Shown: piece by piece, positions 1 through 10,898 of the stretch
How the letters are laid out: each line of letters opens with the position of its first letter
Numbering within the stretch: the stretch's first letter is position 1
NCBI GenBank assembly: GCA_024663395.1
Contig: JANFAH010000022.1
Coordinates: 806,001-870,000, forward strand
Direction of reading: 5' to 3'
DNA from: Pisolithus tinctorius
Lineage: Eukaryota > Basidiomycota > Agaricomycetes > Boletales > Pisolithaceae
Length of the DNA: 64,000 nucleotides
Notes under the pieces: generated by a model
The model's database searches: none
Told to the model about the DNA's origin: nothing
The model's input: only the letters and a program-made list of their open reading frames with translations
Position numbers and translations under genes: made by a program

Positions 1-630
1 AAGGGCCAGGGGCTTGGTGCCCTTGGCAGCTCTCAAAGGCTTGGAGCCTTCGAAAGTCATCTTGGTATGGATATACCCTAAACTCTACCTTTTTGTTTCC
101 TGAGGATATTCCGTTCATTTTACAAGCTGGTGAGTTTGAGGCTCGCTTGTTTCCTCAGTTCCTGATCCCCAATTACTCCTGTGTAGGGATGCTAATTAAG
201 TCTTCCTGTCCTTCCTAGTGTTGTCTCTGCTTCCATCATGGTGAGCTGCGAACGAGTAAGTGTTTAGCCTTTGCATCTATTCCATTAGTTATATTCTTTA
301 CCTGGGGTGTACAATGATCCGTTTAATGAGAGTGCAATTACAACATTCCTACAGACCATGCATGCAGGATTCACTGAGGTGGATCCTACATGTTATTCCA
401 TGGCTGCTAACAAATGGGGAAGAAGAACCTTCCGTTGGAGATCCGCCTATCAACTTACAATATTGTCTGTGTTTCTTTCCCTCTCCCTTCCATTCCTTGT
501 CTCACTATGTGCCAGCCACCCTCACTCGATAATGGGCAAAGCATAAGCGCCATCAACCTAAGTGCATGATTTTCTAACCACTGTCTGATAGCTAATGTTC
601 AAGGGTTATGCAGGCGCTCTAATCACTATT
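1..630 (+). other. Unrecognised coding-like stretch left of a foldback insertion
   Basis: Short open stretches alternate with intron-like sequence. One segment (307-450) reads as a plausible exon, starting near YNDPFNESAITTFLQT. I recognise no family. A phrase rich in GCTTGGTGCCCTTGG occurs near 10-30 and again near 1925-1945, so part of this region is repeated inside the window. The last bases before 631 (GYAGALITI) appear to continue in the open stretch right of the foldback element, which suggests one exon was interrupted. Function unknown. Confidence 0.3.
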
Positions 631-1312
631 AGGGCCACTCAAAGTTGCTAGAGGTTTGGCTAATTCCTCGGGTGTTTGTTGGGTGTTTGTGGTGAGTTTT
701 TGGCTGAGAATATCAGTATTCAAACTCCGACTGCTCTTGTCTAATCAGAATATTGATCATCATTTAGTATGCATCCCCATTCCCCCCCATGTATACATCT
801 GCTTTGTATTCACACTACAATAGTATGTAGTAGTACATATGAATGTGGATGTTTGTCTTCTTCGCTACCAGTTCATTATCACTTGCTAGATCTCTCTGTT
901 GATAAGCATGCACGCTTTTCGGCAGAGTTTGAATCTCCAGTTGGAGCTTACATATTCGCCCGGTCTGAGTTGTGAGTTTGTGAGCGAATATGTAAGCTCC
1001 GACTGGAGATTCAAACTCTGCCGAAAAGCGTGCATGCTTATCAACAGAGAGATCTAGCAAGTGATAATGAACTGGTAGCGAAGAAGACAAACATCCACAT
1101 TCATATGTACTACTACATACTATTGTAGTGTGAATACAAAGCAGATGTATACATGGGGGGGAATGGGGATGCATACTAAATGATGATCAATATTCTGATT
1201 AGACAAGAGCAGTCGGAGTTTGAATACTGATATTCTCAGCCAAAAACTCACCACAAACACCCAACAAACACCTGAGGAATTAGCCAAACCTCTAGCAACT
1301 TTGAGCGGCCCT
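631..1312. mobile_element. Foldback (palindromic) DNA element, copy 1
   Basis: The 682-bp unit is almost one perfect palindrome. The left arm (631 to about 963) is mirrored by the right arm (about 980 to 1312). The ends read AGGGCCACTC and GAGCGGCCCT. It is flanked by a 3-bp target duplication ATT (628-630 and 1313-1315). A second copy at 29021-29663 has a 3-bp duplication AGT. Arm mismatches seen (for example CAGTTGG against CAGTCGG) are CpG transitions. There is no transposase, so it must be moved in trans. A 3-bp duplication would suit PIF/Harbinger or CACTA-like enzymes, but I cannot assign the superfamily. Short ORFs inside are products of the palindrome. Confidence 0.9.
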
Positions 1313-2668
1313 ATTGTTTCACATCTTGAATTGAGCACAGTCGATGCTGCCACCCTTGCTGACATCTTACTTTTGAGATCCCAGCGTGAAGGTGGGCGCT
1401 TTTCCAAGACTTTTGTTCCTTGACAGTAATCATCTCCCATAGCACCATCATTTCCATCGAGTTCGGCTCCCTCAACGTTGTCATCCTGTCAGGAGGGCAC
1501 CGCTGCAGTCCCTTTCCTCCCCTTTTCCCCCATCAGTGTGGAGGTCCCCACTCCCCCCGTATCAATACATCTGACGTCTGCTGACACCCCTGACTCTGCC
1601 ACTGTTCTCGTCTGTGGACATCCGGACATGGAACCAAGTGATCCGTCCCTGGTGGACGAGTGTTGGCATACTTCGACCAGAGTATTTTTCATGGTGACCC
1701 TGTAAACATACCTGTTTTGTATAAAGCTTTGCTTTTTTATTTTTTATTTGGCTCAAGTGTAACCAACAACATGACTACTAATGGATTTTCTACCTGGTAC
1801 AGGTAAGTGGAGATATCGCAAATACAAAGGTTTCAAGATCGGGACCCTTTCATCATGTACGTGTTGTTACTGACCTGCATCTGTTCTCGCCCCTACTGTT
1901 TGGCATGGTTGTCCACAAGAGTTGAGGGCTTGGTGCCCTTGGGGGTTTGGAGCCTTCGAAGGTTCTCATTGATTGCGTCTATGAGACCCTTGGGAACAGA
2001 GTCATGGCATCGTCCGAGCCTTTCCGTTCACTGTTGTCACATGCATATCATATTACTAAGTGGTACGTATTCCTTCTGTCTTGGTTATTGCTTCTTCCTT
2101 ACTGTCCTCTTGCTGTTCTGGCATTTACCGATGTTTTGATGTCGATTGCACGCATGGAACCCACACAAACAGAGCTCATCTTCCGAGGCTCTCCATTTAC
2201 CACCATTGCACACGTATTCCATTACCAAGTGGTACGTGTTCCCTCCGTTTTGGGCCTTCAGGGGTTCGAGTCTCCACTTATTAGTGATGTATTTCCTCCA
2301 TTTTCATTATTACATCTTCCATTCAGCTCCTTCCCCTGTCTCGGCATTCACCACAGTTCATTCTTGGGGGGGGGGGGTTTGGTCCTTCAAGGGTTTGTTG
2401 TGCAGGTTCATTTTCAATCGCATGCACGAGACCTGCATGAACAGAGTCTGAATTGTTCAAGTCTCTGTTCACTACCATTGCATGCGTATGTTATTACGAA
2501 GTGGTATGTACTCTCTTTGTATTGATTATTGCATATTCCTTATGGTTTGTTCCACCTGGTACTTATCACAATACGGCATGACACCAATCTTCTTTTCTGA
2601 TATTTTCCTTTTGTTCCACTCACTACTCATGTAATAACTGCAAGCGTCATTATTCCATTGCAACAAGC
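1313..2668 (+). other. Unrecognised relic right of the foldback element
   Basis: An open stretch at 1313-1423 (VSHLELSTVDAATLADIL) looks like the continuation of the exon hit by the foldback element. Beyond it are short open pieces and TG-rich sequence with runs of G (2367-2376), and imperfect repeats of a GTGGTACGT phrase near 2060, 2230 and 2500. No family was recognised. The gypsy element begins at 2669. Confidence 0.3.
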
Positions 2669-3382
2669 TGTCATAACCGCGCGTTCGTCATAGGTCTTTA
2701 CTCACTCTGCAACCTTTTCCGCCGGTCATTCGCTCACTCCGCACCAACTCCGCCCACCTTCTATCATCTACGAACCATCTCCGCTCCGACTGTTGTCGGA
2801 CTTGTGTTACTCTCCTACCGGACCGAGCGGTCCGTTCTCTGAGGGGTCATGTGACTACCTTCGCAGTCAGGTACTCCGCAGCACGCTCACCGCGTGGGCC
2901 AGCGCCTGGACTGTTCCCTTTTCTGGATGTTCTGTGTTACCCGTTCGTATGTCCTCCGTCTACCCTTCATTCGTTGTCCAGGAAATTTTACTTGAAAACT
3001 TATGAGTCTCCATATGTCAGTTCCGATTCTGGTTACTGTACCTCCGTAGTAGTATAAAAACATGTACTGTACTCCGCTGTTCTTCAGTACAAATATCAAC
3101 TTAGTTCCTACTCCCTCTGATTCCATCTTCTGTCTGTCGGAATTATCTCCGACTCTCCGTCTGTGCTCTCCCTCTGAAATACGAGGGCTGAGATCGTGCA
3201 AGGGGGTAGCGCACGAGCTAAACCCGACGCCCTCACTCTGCTCCGCCTTTGTCTTGGCGGTCTTCGTTCCTGCCGACACTCCGCTAGTCGGAGTTCTGTT
3301 CTTCTGTGTCGGACTTGCTTCCGGACCCTCCTCTAGACCTTATTAAGCATCGGAGTTGGTCGGAGTAGGCCCGGACTTGACA
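2669..3382 (+). repeat. 5' LTR of gypsy element 1
   Basis: 714 bp, TGTCA..TGACA. It carries a TATA-like AGTATAAAAAC at about 3051-3061, the likely promoter of the element. It differs from the 3' LTR at 2708, 2766, 2883, 2893, 2904, 3125, 3165, 3239, 3255 and 3349; only 3165 is not in a CpG context. Confidence 0.97.
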
Positions 3383-3443
3383 GTATATTCGTACTCACAC
3401 TTGTACGATCTCCTTTTCTGTCTTCCAAAAAACTTACACCGTT

Positions 3444-4727
3444 ATGAGAACTCGAGCTCAATCCCAGAGAGAGGTCGCTGAGAACCTCGCTGTTGCGCTA
3501 GCTAATCCGCGTCGACTCCCTTCCGTCGTTGAACAGTTCCAATCATTCTCCGCTCGACGCCGCTCTCGCACTGAAGGCGAAAGCGCTTCGCAAGCTGGTC
3601 GCTCCGACCTCCACCCATCAGCTTTCCATACTCCGTCTCCTCGTAACCGAGATGATGGACCTGATCCCGACCCTGACTATCCTGACGGTGATCCCGACGG
3701 CAGGGGCAGCGGTGACGGGGATATTCCTGAAGACCCAGCTGAGCCGCCAGAGCATCCCCTCGTAGCTCTTGCTAGAGCTGTCCATGCACTTGCGCAGTCT
3801 AGCTCGCGCACTGGGGACTCCGCTCCGAAAACCAAAGTCCGCGAGCCTGACACCTTCGATGGCTCTGACCCCAAGAAACTCCGCGAGTTCCTCGTTCAAT
3901 GCGAGCTGAACTTCCAAGACCGCCCTCGCGCATTCCGCTCCGACAGAGCAAAGGTTACCTTCGCTCAATCTTATCTTAAGGGTATGGCCCTGGCTTGGTT
4001 CGAGCCAGATTTGCTAAACCCCGACAACTATGACCGCCCGCTCTGGATGGACGACTACCATGAGTTCTTACAAGAGCTCACAACTAACTTCGGTCCGCAT
4101 GATGCCATAGCGGATGCCGTCCAACAACTCGAGAACCTAACTATGAAGGATGGGTCTCGAATTACTAAATACGTCGTGGAGTTCAATCGCTGGGCTTCAC
4201 AGGTCAAGGACTACGGTGTCAGTGCACTCCGCCACCGCTTCTATAGCAGACTTCCAGACCGCATCAAAGACGAGATCGCTCGCGTCGGTAAGCCTTCTAC
4301 CCTCGCACAACTCCGCGAACTCGCCCAAACCATCGATGCGCGCTACTGGGAGCGCAAAGCAGAGATCTCGCGCACCACCAAGTCCACCTCCGACAAGTCG
4401 CAGTCCTCAAACTCCGACAACAAAAGTAAATCGTCGTCCTCCGCCTCCGCTCAAAAGTCCGACGCCAAGGGCAAGGGCAAACAGAAAGATCCGCCCAAGT
4501 CCGACGCGTCCAAGTCCGATATTGCCCATCTTCTGGGCAAGGATGGCAAACTCACCTCCGCTGAACGCCAGCGCAGGATGAAGAATAACCTCTGCCTCTT
4601 CTGTGGCGAGGCTGGCCATTCTGCCAAGGACTGTCCCAAGTCCACCTCTCGCGCAGCCAAAGCCCGTGCAGCTACGGCTGAAACTCCGCCTACTCCGCCT
4701 GCGGAGAAGGCAGAGTCAAAAAATTAG
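3444..4727 (+). CDS. gag: Gag polyprotein of gypsy element 1
   Basis: This 427-residue protein would form the capsid and bind the element RNA. The first ~130 residues are polar and rich in Ser, Asp and Pro. A retrotransposon Gag capsid-like domain follows (about 145-290, starting near DTFDGSDPKKLREF). A basic Lys/Ser-rich linker leads to one CCHC zinc knuckle, CLFCGEAGHSAKDC (384-397). The ATG is the first one after the 5' LTR leader. The last codons, TCA AAA AAT TAG, contain a slippery heptamer, so the stop at 4725 is probably bypassed by -1 frameshifting into pol. The frame is open throughout, unlike pol. Confidence 0.95.
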   Translation: MRTRAQSQREVAENLAVALANPRRLPSVVEQFQSFSARRRSRTEGESASQAGRSDLHPSAFHTPSPRNRDDGPDPDPDYPDGDPDGRGSGDGDIPEDPAEPPEHPLVALARAVHALAQSSSRTGDSAPKTKVREPDTFDGSDPKKLREFLVQCELNFQDRPRAFRSDRAKVTFAQSYLKGMALAWFEPDLLNPDNYDRPLWMDDYHEFLQELTTNFGPHDAIADAVQQLENLTMKDGSRITKYVVEFNRWASQVKDYGVSALRHRFYSRLPDRIKDEIARVGKPSTLAQLRELAQTIDARYWERKAEISRTTKSTSDKSQSSNSDNKSKSSSSASAQKSDAKGKGKQKDPPKSDASKSDIAHLLGKDGKLTSAERQRRMKNNLCLFCGEAGHSAKDCPKSTSRAAKARAATAETPPTPPAEKAESKN

Positions 4728-4762
4728 TCCGCTCCTCCAGGGAGCTCGCACAGCCTGGAGGA
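4718..4762 (+). promoter_or_regulatory. Predicted -1 ribosomal frameshift signal, gag to pol (element 1)
   Basis: The heptamer A AAA AAT lies at 4718-4724 in the gag frame directly before the TAG stop. After an 8-nt spacer, a perfect 9-bp stem (4733-4741 with 4754-4762, TCCTCCAGG pairing with CCTGGAGGA) closes a 12-nt loop. Slipping back one base opens the pol frame for 24 codons until TGA at 4796-4798. That TGA reads as a decayed CGA, and beyond it pol is open. So the apparent gap between gag and pol is explained by one point mutation. Confidence 0.75.
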
Positions 4763-7700
4763 AGCGTTGAACCCAACTGTGCGCAACCGGACATCTGACT
4801 CAACGTGTCCGCTCTTTCTAGTCCCAACTCTTTACTTCCGTCTGTAACTCTTCTGGATTATTCTGTTGATACTGTTTCTGCATTGATCGATTCTGGTTCT
4901 TCTCATTGCTTCGTAGACCCGTCTGTAATCAAAAAATATGACATTCCTGTCTCCTCCGTTTCTCCACCAATTCCGCTCCGCTTGTTTGATGGTAGTACCA
5001 ATGCTGTCATTTCCCAAGAAGTAGATCTTTCCCTCCGCTTTCCTTCCGGCGATGTCAACTCCATTTCATTTTATGTTACTCCGTTGGATTCTTCATGTTC
5101 GCTGGTATTAGGACACAACTGGCTCACCCGCTTCAATCCGTCGATTGACTGGGTACTGGGCAGTATATCATTCAAACCATCGTTACAGGGAATGCCGACA
5201 CCCCAGGCGCCTTCGTCACCTTCCGCTGCAACCTCCGCTCCGGATCCGACACCCTCCGCTCCGTTTGCAGTTCCGACTGCATCTCCGACCGACTCGCCGC
5301 GCTCCGCTCCGCTCGTCTCACTCATCAATGCTGCTGCGTATGTCAGAGCCTGTGCTCTCCCTGGCTCTAGACAGTTCCGCTTACAGCTCTCCGCTGATGA
5401 TGTGAAGCTTCGTGCGTCCTCCGCTTCATCTCCGCCTCCTGACCTCTCCTCGGTTCCTTCTGAGTATCGCGAGTTTGCCGATGTCTTTAGTAAAGACAAG
5501 GCCACTGAACTTCCGCCACACCGCTCATTCGATCTCAAGATCGACCTCGAGGAAGGAGCTACTCCACCCATCGGTACAATCTACTCTCTTTCTCCGCCAG
5601 AGCTTGAAGCTCTCCGCACCTTCATTGACGAGCATCTTGGCTACAGGTTCATCAAACAGTCCACCTCCGCTCACGGTGCCCCTGTCCTCTTTGTAAAGAA
5701 GAAGGACGGTTCACTCCGCCTCTGCGTAGACTATCGAGGGCTCAACAAAATCACGAAAAAAGATCGCTATCCGCTGCCGCTCATCTCCGACTTACTCGAC
5801 TCTCCCAGCCGCGCTAAAGTCTACACCAAGATCGACCTCCGCCATGCCTATCATCTAGTCCGCATCGCAGACAGAGATGAATGGAAAACGGCTTTCCGCA
5901 CTCGTTATGGTTCTTACGAGTGGCGGGTAATGCCATTCGGTCTGACTAATGCGCCTGCGGCCTTCCAGCGGTTTGTTAATAGCATCTTTGCGGACATGCT
6001 CGATGTCTGCGTCGTGGTATACCTCGATGACATCTTAATTTATTCGCAGAACATGGAGTCGCACCGCAAACATGTAAAAGAGGTACTCCGCCGCCTTTGA
6101 AAGCATGGTCTTTATGCCAAGCCAGAGAAGTGCGAGTTTCACTCCGACTCCGTCGAGTACCTCGGTTATGTTCTTTCTCCATCTGGTCTCACCATGTCTG
6201 CCGAGAAGGTTCAGGCAGTCCGCGACTGGCCTGAGCCGCAGAAGGTGCGAGACATCCAGTCTTTCCTTGGTTTCGCAAATTTCTATAGACGATTCATTAA
6301 TAACTACTCCGACATCGTCGTTCCGCTCACTCACCTCACGCGAAAGGGTGCTCCTTGGAACTTTTCTGAGGAGTGCCGCTCCGCCTTCCTCCGCCTGAAG
6401 GATGCCTTCAGCTCCGCTCCTATTCTCACTCACTGGGTCCCTGACGCTCCGCTTACAGTGGAAACCGACGCCTCCGACTATGCCATTGCTGGCATTTTGT
6501 CGATCACCTGCTCCGACGGTGAACTCCGCCCAGTCGCTTTCTACTCCCGCACCATGACCGCGCCAGAACTCAATTATGATACCCACGACAAGGAGCTGTT
6601 GGCCATCTTCGAGGCCTTCCGCCATTGGCGGCATTACTTGGAAGGCTCCGCCTTACCTGTCGACGTGGTGACGGACCACAAAAACCTTGAGTACTTTTCT
6701 ACCTCCAAGGTTCTCACTCGTCGACAGGCCCGCTGGTCGGAGTACCTTTCCCAGTTCAATCTTTCCATCCGCTTCCGACCTGGCCGCCTAGGAGCCAAAC
6801 CCGACGCACTCACACGACGTTGGGATGTCTACCCAAAAGGGGGGGATAGGGACTACGCGCAGGTAAATCCTCACAATCTCCGCCCTATGTTTACACAGGA
6901 GCAACTCGCGTCGTCCCTCCGTACCACCACCCTCATGGCACCTGTGCTCTGCACCGCCATGGTCTTCGATGTTGATTGCTTGCACTCCGACATCATCTCC
7001 GCCCTACCCTCCGACCCTGTCTCTGCCAGCCATCTCCCAACTCCGACTAAGCCTCGGTGGTCCTTGGACTCCGACGGTCTACTCCGCCTTGACGGTCGTA
7101 TCTTTGTCCCTGACATTGATGACCTCCGCCTCCGAGTGCTTCGGTTCAAGCATGATCATCCTCTAGCAGGCCATTTCGGGCAAAACCGCACCTTAGAACT
7201 CGTCCGCAGGGACTACGTGTGGCCCAACCTCCGCTCCGACGTAAAGGAGTACGTCAGGTCCTGCACCGCCTGTGGATGGAGCAAAACTCCGCGTCACCGC
7301 CCTTATGGTCTACTGAAGCAACTCCCCGTCCCAGAGAGACCTTGGAACTCCATCTCCATGGACTTCATCGAACACCTGCCCAACTCCGATGGCTACTCCG
7401 CCATACTCGTGGTAGTGGACCGCCTCTCAAAGCAAGCGGTGTTCATCCCCACCCACGACTCCGTCACCTCTGCCGAACTCGCTAAGCTCTTCCTAGCCCA
7501 TGTCTTCTCCAAGCACGGAGTACCAGCTAATGTTACCTCCGACAGAGGTCCTGAGTTCGTCTCACACTTCTTCCGCTCCCTAGGAAAGGCCCTGGATATG
7601 CGTCTTCACTTCACTTCAGGTTACCACCCAGAAGGCGATGGCCAGACCGAGCGAACGAACCAGACCCTCGAGCAGTACCTTCGTGTCTACTGTAACTACC

Positions 7701-8443
7701 AACAAGACAACTGGGCGGAGCTCTTACCTCTAGCGGAGTTCATTTTCAACAACGCACCAAGTGCGACTACTGGAGTCTCTCCCTTCTTCGCTAACAAGGG
7801 ATACCATCCAAACTTGTCTGTGGTCCCTGACCAAGACTTTACCTCTCCGAGGGCTCACGACTACGTCGTTGAGCTCTCCGCCCTTCATGATTTCCTCCGC
7901 TCCGAAATGTCCGCCGCTCAACAGTGCTACCAGGGTCCAGCAGATGCTAGACGCATACCTCCGCCTGAGTTCAAGGTCGGAGAACAGGCCTACGTCAAAG
8001 CCAAGTACTTCCGCTCAACTCGTCCTTCGGAAAAACTCTCCGAAAAGTACTTAGGTCCGTTCACCATCTTGGCCAGGCCAGGTACACACTCCGTCACCCT
8101 TAAGCTCCCTGACTCTATGCGCTCAGTACATCCGGTCTTCCATGTCTCACAACTGGAAGCCGCAGCGGCTAACCCTTTCCCAAACCGACAACAACCTCCG
8201 CCTCCACCAGTGGATGTCGATGGTGACCTTGAGTATGAAGTATCAGAGATACTCGACTCTAAGGTGGACCGCCGTCGCCGCCATTGTCAACTCTTGTATC
8301 TAGTCCGCTGGGCTGGTTACGAGAACACCGACGAAGAAACCTCTTGGTTGCTTGCAACTGAGCTGGATCACGTTTCCGACATAGTATCCGCTTTCCATGA
8401 ACGCTATCCGCATAAACCTGGCCCGTACCAACCTCCGCCATAA
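4724..8443 (+). pseudogene. pol: Pol polyprotein of gypsy element 1 (protease-RT-RNase H-integrase-chromodomain), two stops
   Basis: Reverse-transcribes and integrates the element. In order: aspartic protease (IDSGSSHCF, near 4888), reverse transcriptase ([18 protein letters not shown] near 5726; YLDD active site near 6020), RNase H (TVETDASDYAIAGIL near 6460), integrase HHCC zinc finger (H..H near 7150-7170, CTAC near 7265), the DDE core (SMDFIEHL near 7357, TSDRGPEFVS near 7537, then E in AEFIFNN), a GPF/Y-like segment (YLGPFTIL near 8050) and a chromodomain (near 8229-8420) that probably steers integration to modified chromatin. TGA at 4796-4798 and at 6098-6100 (LRRL-stop-KHGLYAKPEKCEF, where relatives have Arg) break one otherwise continuous frame. 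Both are CGA-to-TGA type. Confidence 0.95.
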
Positions 8444-8647
8444 TACTCCGCCTACATAAACTTCCTCCGTGGGCCAACTCCGCCTCTTACCGAACTACCT
8501 TAAGTACTTTAGAACTTTCTCCGCTTATCCGTTTCACTTCTCAGAGTCACAAGCAAAAAACACAAGTCTATCTCGTAGTAATACAAAATATACAGACTAA
8601 AGACAAAAAAAAAAAAAAAAGGAGAAGAAAAAGAAAACAACACTACT
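8444..8647. other. Spacer between pol and the antisense gene
   Basis: Two hundred bases with an A-run at 8607-8622. The A-run would be a T-run at the 3' end of the antisense gene. No ORF of note. Confidence 0.5.
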
Positions 8648-9878
8648 CTACTCTTCCATCGCTTGTCCTCCGCCACCCTCCTGTTCTTCATCGCCTTCCT
8701 GCTCCCCTTCGACTTCTTCCTCGTTATCCCCCTCCGCACCTTCATCCGCTTCCTCTCGCTGGTCCTCTGCCGCCTCCGACTGCGGCCTCTTCCATCCTCC
8801 TCCTGCGCGTTCGAACTCGGCCACTCTGGCCTCACGCGCATCCTCCCTTCTCCTCATCTCCGCCCACTCTGCCCAGGCGCGGTACAGCGCCCACTCGTCG
8901 GCGGTCCACTCTGCAGCCTCCGCCATCCGCTCCGCCGCCTCTGCCATCCTCTCAAAGGCCAGCGCAGCGGTCTCATGCACTTTGGCCTGCCTCTCCATGG
9001 CCTGCAGCTGCTGCTCCCTCTCCCACTCCGCCCACCGCGTGTGTACTCCCGCCCCTGAGGGACCCTCAAGCGGTGTTGCTGGCTCCTCCTCGCCCTCTCC
9101 GCCTGCCTCCCGCTCGTCGTCCGCTTCCTCCGTCTCTGTCGCTTTCTCCTTTCCCTTCCCCCGCGTCCTCTTCTTCTTCTCCCCTCGGGAGCTCCCCGTC
9201 CCTGCTCTCTTCCACGAAGGCCCCGCTGCCGCCTCTTCTCGCGTCCAGCTGCACGTCTTCTTCTTGTTGTGGCAGGGCACGCAGGCCCTGGTCTTGCCCT
9301 GTCCTGGCTCGCACTGCCCCGCCGTCAGACTCGCTATACAGCGAGTGCAGGGGGCTCTTCTGGTCACGGTGACCACCACGGAGGCCCCAGGGACCTTCTG
9401 GGCGGTGTTGACATCGTACACCGCGCCGCATAATCTAAGAAAATAAAAACCGCGAGTCAGCTCCGCCTGACTCACAGTACTCCGCCACTCACCTTTGTGC
9501 GGCCTCATTCCGCTTGGCCTGAGCCCTCTCCTCAGAGGCCCTCTGCCTCTGCCTCTGCCTCTCTGCCTCCTCCTCTGCTGCCTTCTTCCTTCAAGCCTCC
9601 TCTTCCTCCTCCGCTCTCTTCCTCCGCTCCGCCTCCAACCTCTCCTCCTCCGCCTTCCGCCTCTTGGCCTCCTCACGCTTGGCCTTGCGCTCTGCTTCGC
9701 GTTCTCTCTCTCTCCGCTCGGTCTCCTCTCGTCGGCGCGCCTTCTCCGCGGACTTCTCCCGCTCGGTGTCGGTGGAGTCGTCGGTGAGGACGACCAGTTC
9801 TTCATCCGCGACTTGAGAATAGTCGCGGACGTGGCCGGGGGTTGGCTGGGGGGTGTTGCTCTGGCGCTGGGAAGGCAT
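8648..9878 (-). pseudogene. Antisense spliced gene of gypsy element 1: coiled-coil protein with a Zn2Cys6-like cysteine cluster
   Basis: This gene runs opposite to gag-pol between pol and the 3' LTR. The start is ATG at 9878 (MPSQRQSNTPQ). Exon 1 is 9493-9878, the intron 9435-9492 (58 nt, GTGAGT..TTCTTAG), and exon 2 8648-9434, giving about 390 residues. Exon 1 encodes an extremely charged Glu/Arg/Lys region likely to form a coiled coil. Exon 2 begins with six cysteines spaced C-x2-C-x8-C-x9-C-x2-C-x6-C (CTRC ... ACVPCHNKKKTC), close to the fungal Zn2Cys6 DNA-binding cluster, where the first long gap is normally six. A second charged region and an acidic Gly/Glu tail follow. One TGA at 9591-9593 interrupts exon 1, again in a CGA-like context. 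The role is unknown; regulation of the element or a DNA/RNA-binding function is inference only. Confidence 0.75.
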
Positions 9879-10058
9879 GATGATGGGAGGAAAGGACGAA
9901 GGTTCAGTACCCTAACACATGTTTTTAAGCGGTACTTCGAACTCCGACGGAGCTCCGCTGCGGCTAAAGCCATTATCCTCGAGGCATCAAAGTAATTTCA
10001 AATGATCAACTCGTGTTGATCTCGTTCCGTACATACAGCCTTCAGGGGTTCAGGCCCT

Positions 10059-10071
10059 AGGGGGGGGGCAC
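10059..10071 (+). other. Polypurine tract of gypsy element 1
   Basis: An AGGGGGGGGG run sits directly before the 3' LTR, where plus-strand DNA synthesis would be primed. Confidence 0.7.
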
Positions 10072-10785
10072 TGTCATAACCGCGCGTTCGTCATAGGTCT
10101 TTACTCACTCCGCAACCTTTTCCGCCGGTCATTCGCTCACTCCGCACCAACTCCGCCCACCTTCTATCGTCTACGAACCATCTCCGCTCCGACTGTTGTC
10201 GGACTTGTGTTACTCTCCTACCGGACCGAGCGGTCCGTTCTCTGAGGGGTCATGTGACTACCTTCGCAGTCAGGTACTCCGCAGCGCGCTCACCGTGTGG
10301 GCCAGCACCTGGACTGTTCCCTTTTCTGGATGTTCTGTGTTACCCGTTCGTATGTCCTCCGTCTACCCTTCATTCGTTGTCCAGGAAATTTTACTTGAAA
10401 ACTTATGAGTCTCCATATGTCAGTTCCGATTCTGGTTACTGTACCTCCGTAGTAGTATAAAAACATGTACTGTACTCCGCTGTTCTTCAGTACAAATATC
10501 AACTTAGTTCCTACTCCCTCTGATTCCGTCTTCTGTCTGTCGGAATTATCTCCGACTCTCCGTCTGTACTCTCCCTCTGAAATACGAGGGCTGAGATCGT
10601 GCAAGGGGGTAGCGCACGAGCTAAACCCGACGCCCTCACTCCGCTCCGCCTTTGTCTCGGCGGTCTTCGTTCCTGCCGACACTCCGCTAGTCGGAGTTCT
10701 GTTCTTCTGTGTCGGACTTGCTTCCGGACCCTCCTCTAGACCTTATTAAGCGTCGGAGTTGGTCGGAGTAGGCCCGGACTTGACA
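10072..10785 (+). repeat. 3' LTR of gypsy element 1
   Basis: 714 bp, the same ends as the 5' LTR, followed by the target duplication CAAGC at 10786-10790. Confidence 0.97.
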
Positions 10786-10898
10786 CAAGCCACCATTTTA
10801 CTGAATAACTCCATGGGTTTTTTTATGTCAGGTAAGGCATGGCTTTACTTAAATACCTCATCTGACCGCTTTTCCCCTCCTCCCCCATCATTCTTGAC

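Larger units (their letters stand above)
2669..10785 (+). mobile_element. Complete Ty3/gypsy chromovirus, element 1
   Basis: An 8,117-bp element has two 714-bp LTRs beginning TGTCATAACC and ending CTTGACA, with a 5-bp target duplication CAAGC (2664-2668 and 10786-10790). Internal order is gag, then pol (protease, reverse transcriptase, RNase H, integrase, chromodomain), then an extra gene on the opposite strand, a purine-rich tract and the 3' LTR. The LTRs differ at 10 of 714 sites, all transitions and nine of them CG against TG or CA. Nonsense codons at 4796-4798 and 6098-6100 in pol, and at 9591-9593 in the antisense gene, make this copy defective, but it is otherwise nearly intact. It landed about 110 bp upstream of the orphan gene at 10899. 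Confidence 0.97.

Noticed and set aside
769..1174. ORFs on both strands giving the same protein start (MHPHSPPCIHLLC)
   Set aside because: They are mirror images produced by the palindromic foldback element, not genes.
4805..4810. GTG as a separate start codon for pol in element 1
   Set aside because: The -1 frameshift signal and the single CGA-type TGA at 4796-4798 explain expression better than internal initiation at GTG.
9066..9995. Several long plus- and minus-strand ORFs in the CTC/GAG-rich part of gypsy element 1
   Set aside because: They are shadows of the antisense gene in other frames, kept open by the Glu/Arg-rich codon bias. Only the spliced minus-strand reading gives the cysteine cluster and coiled coil together.
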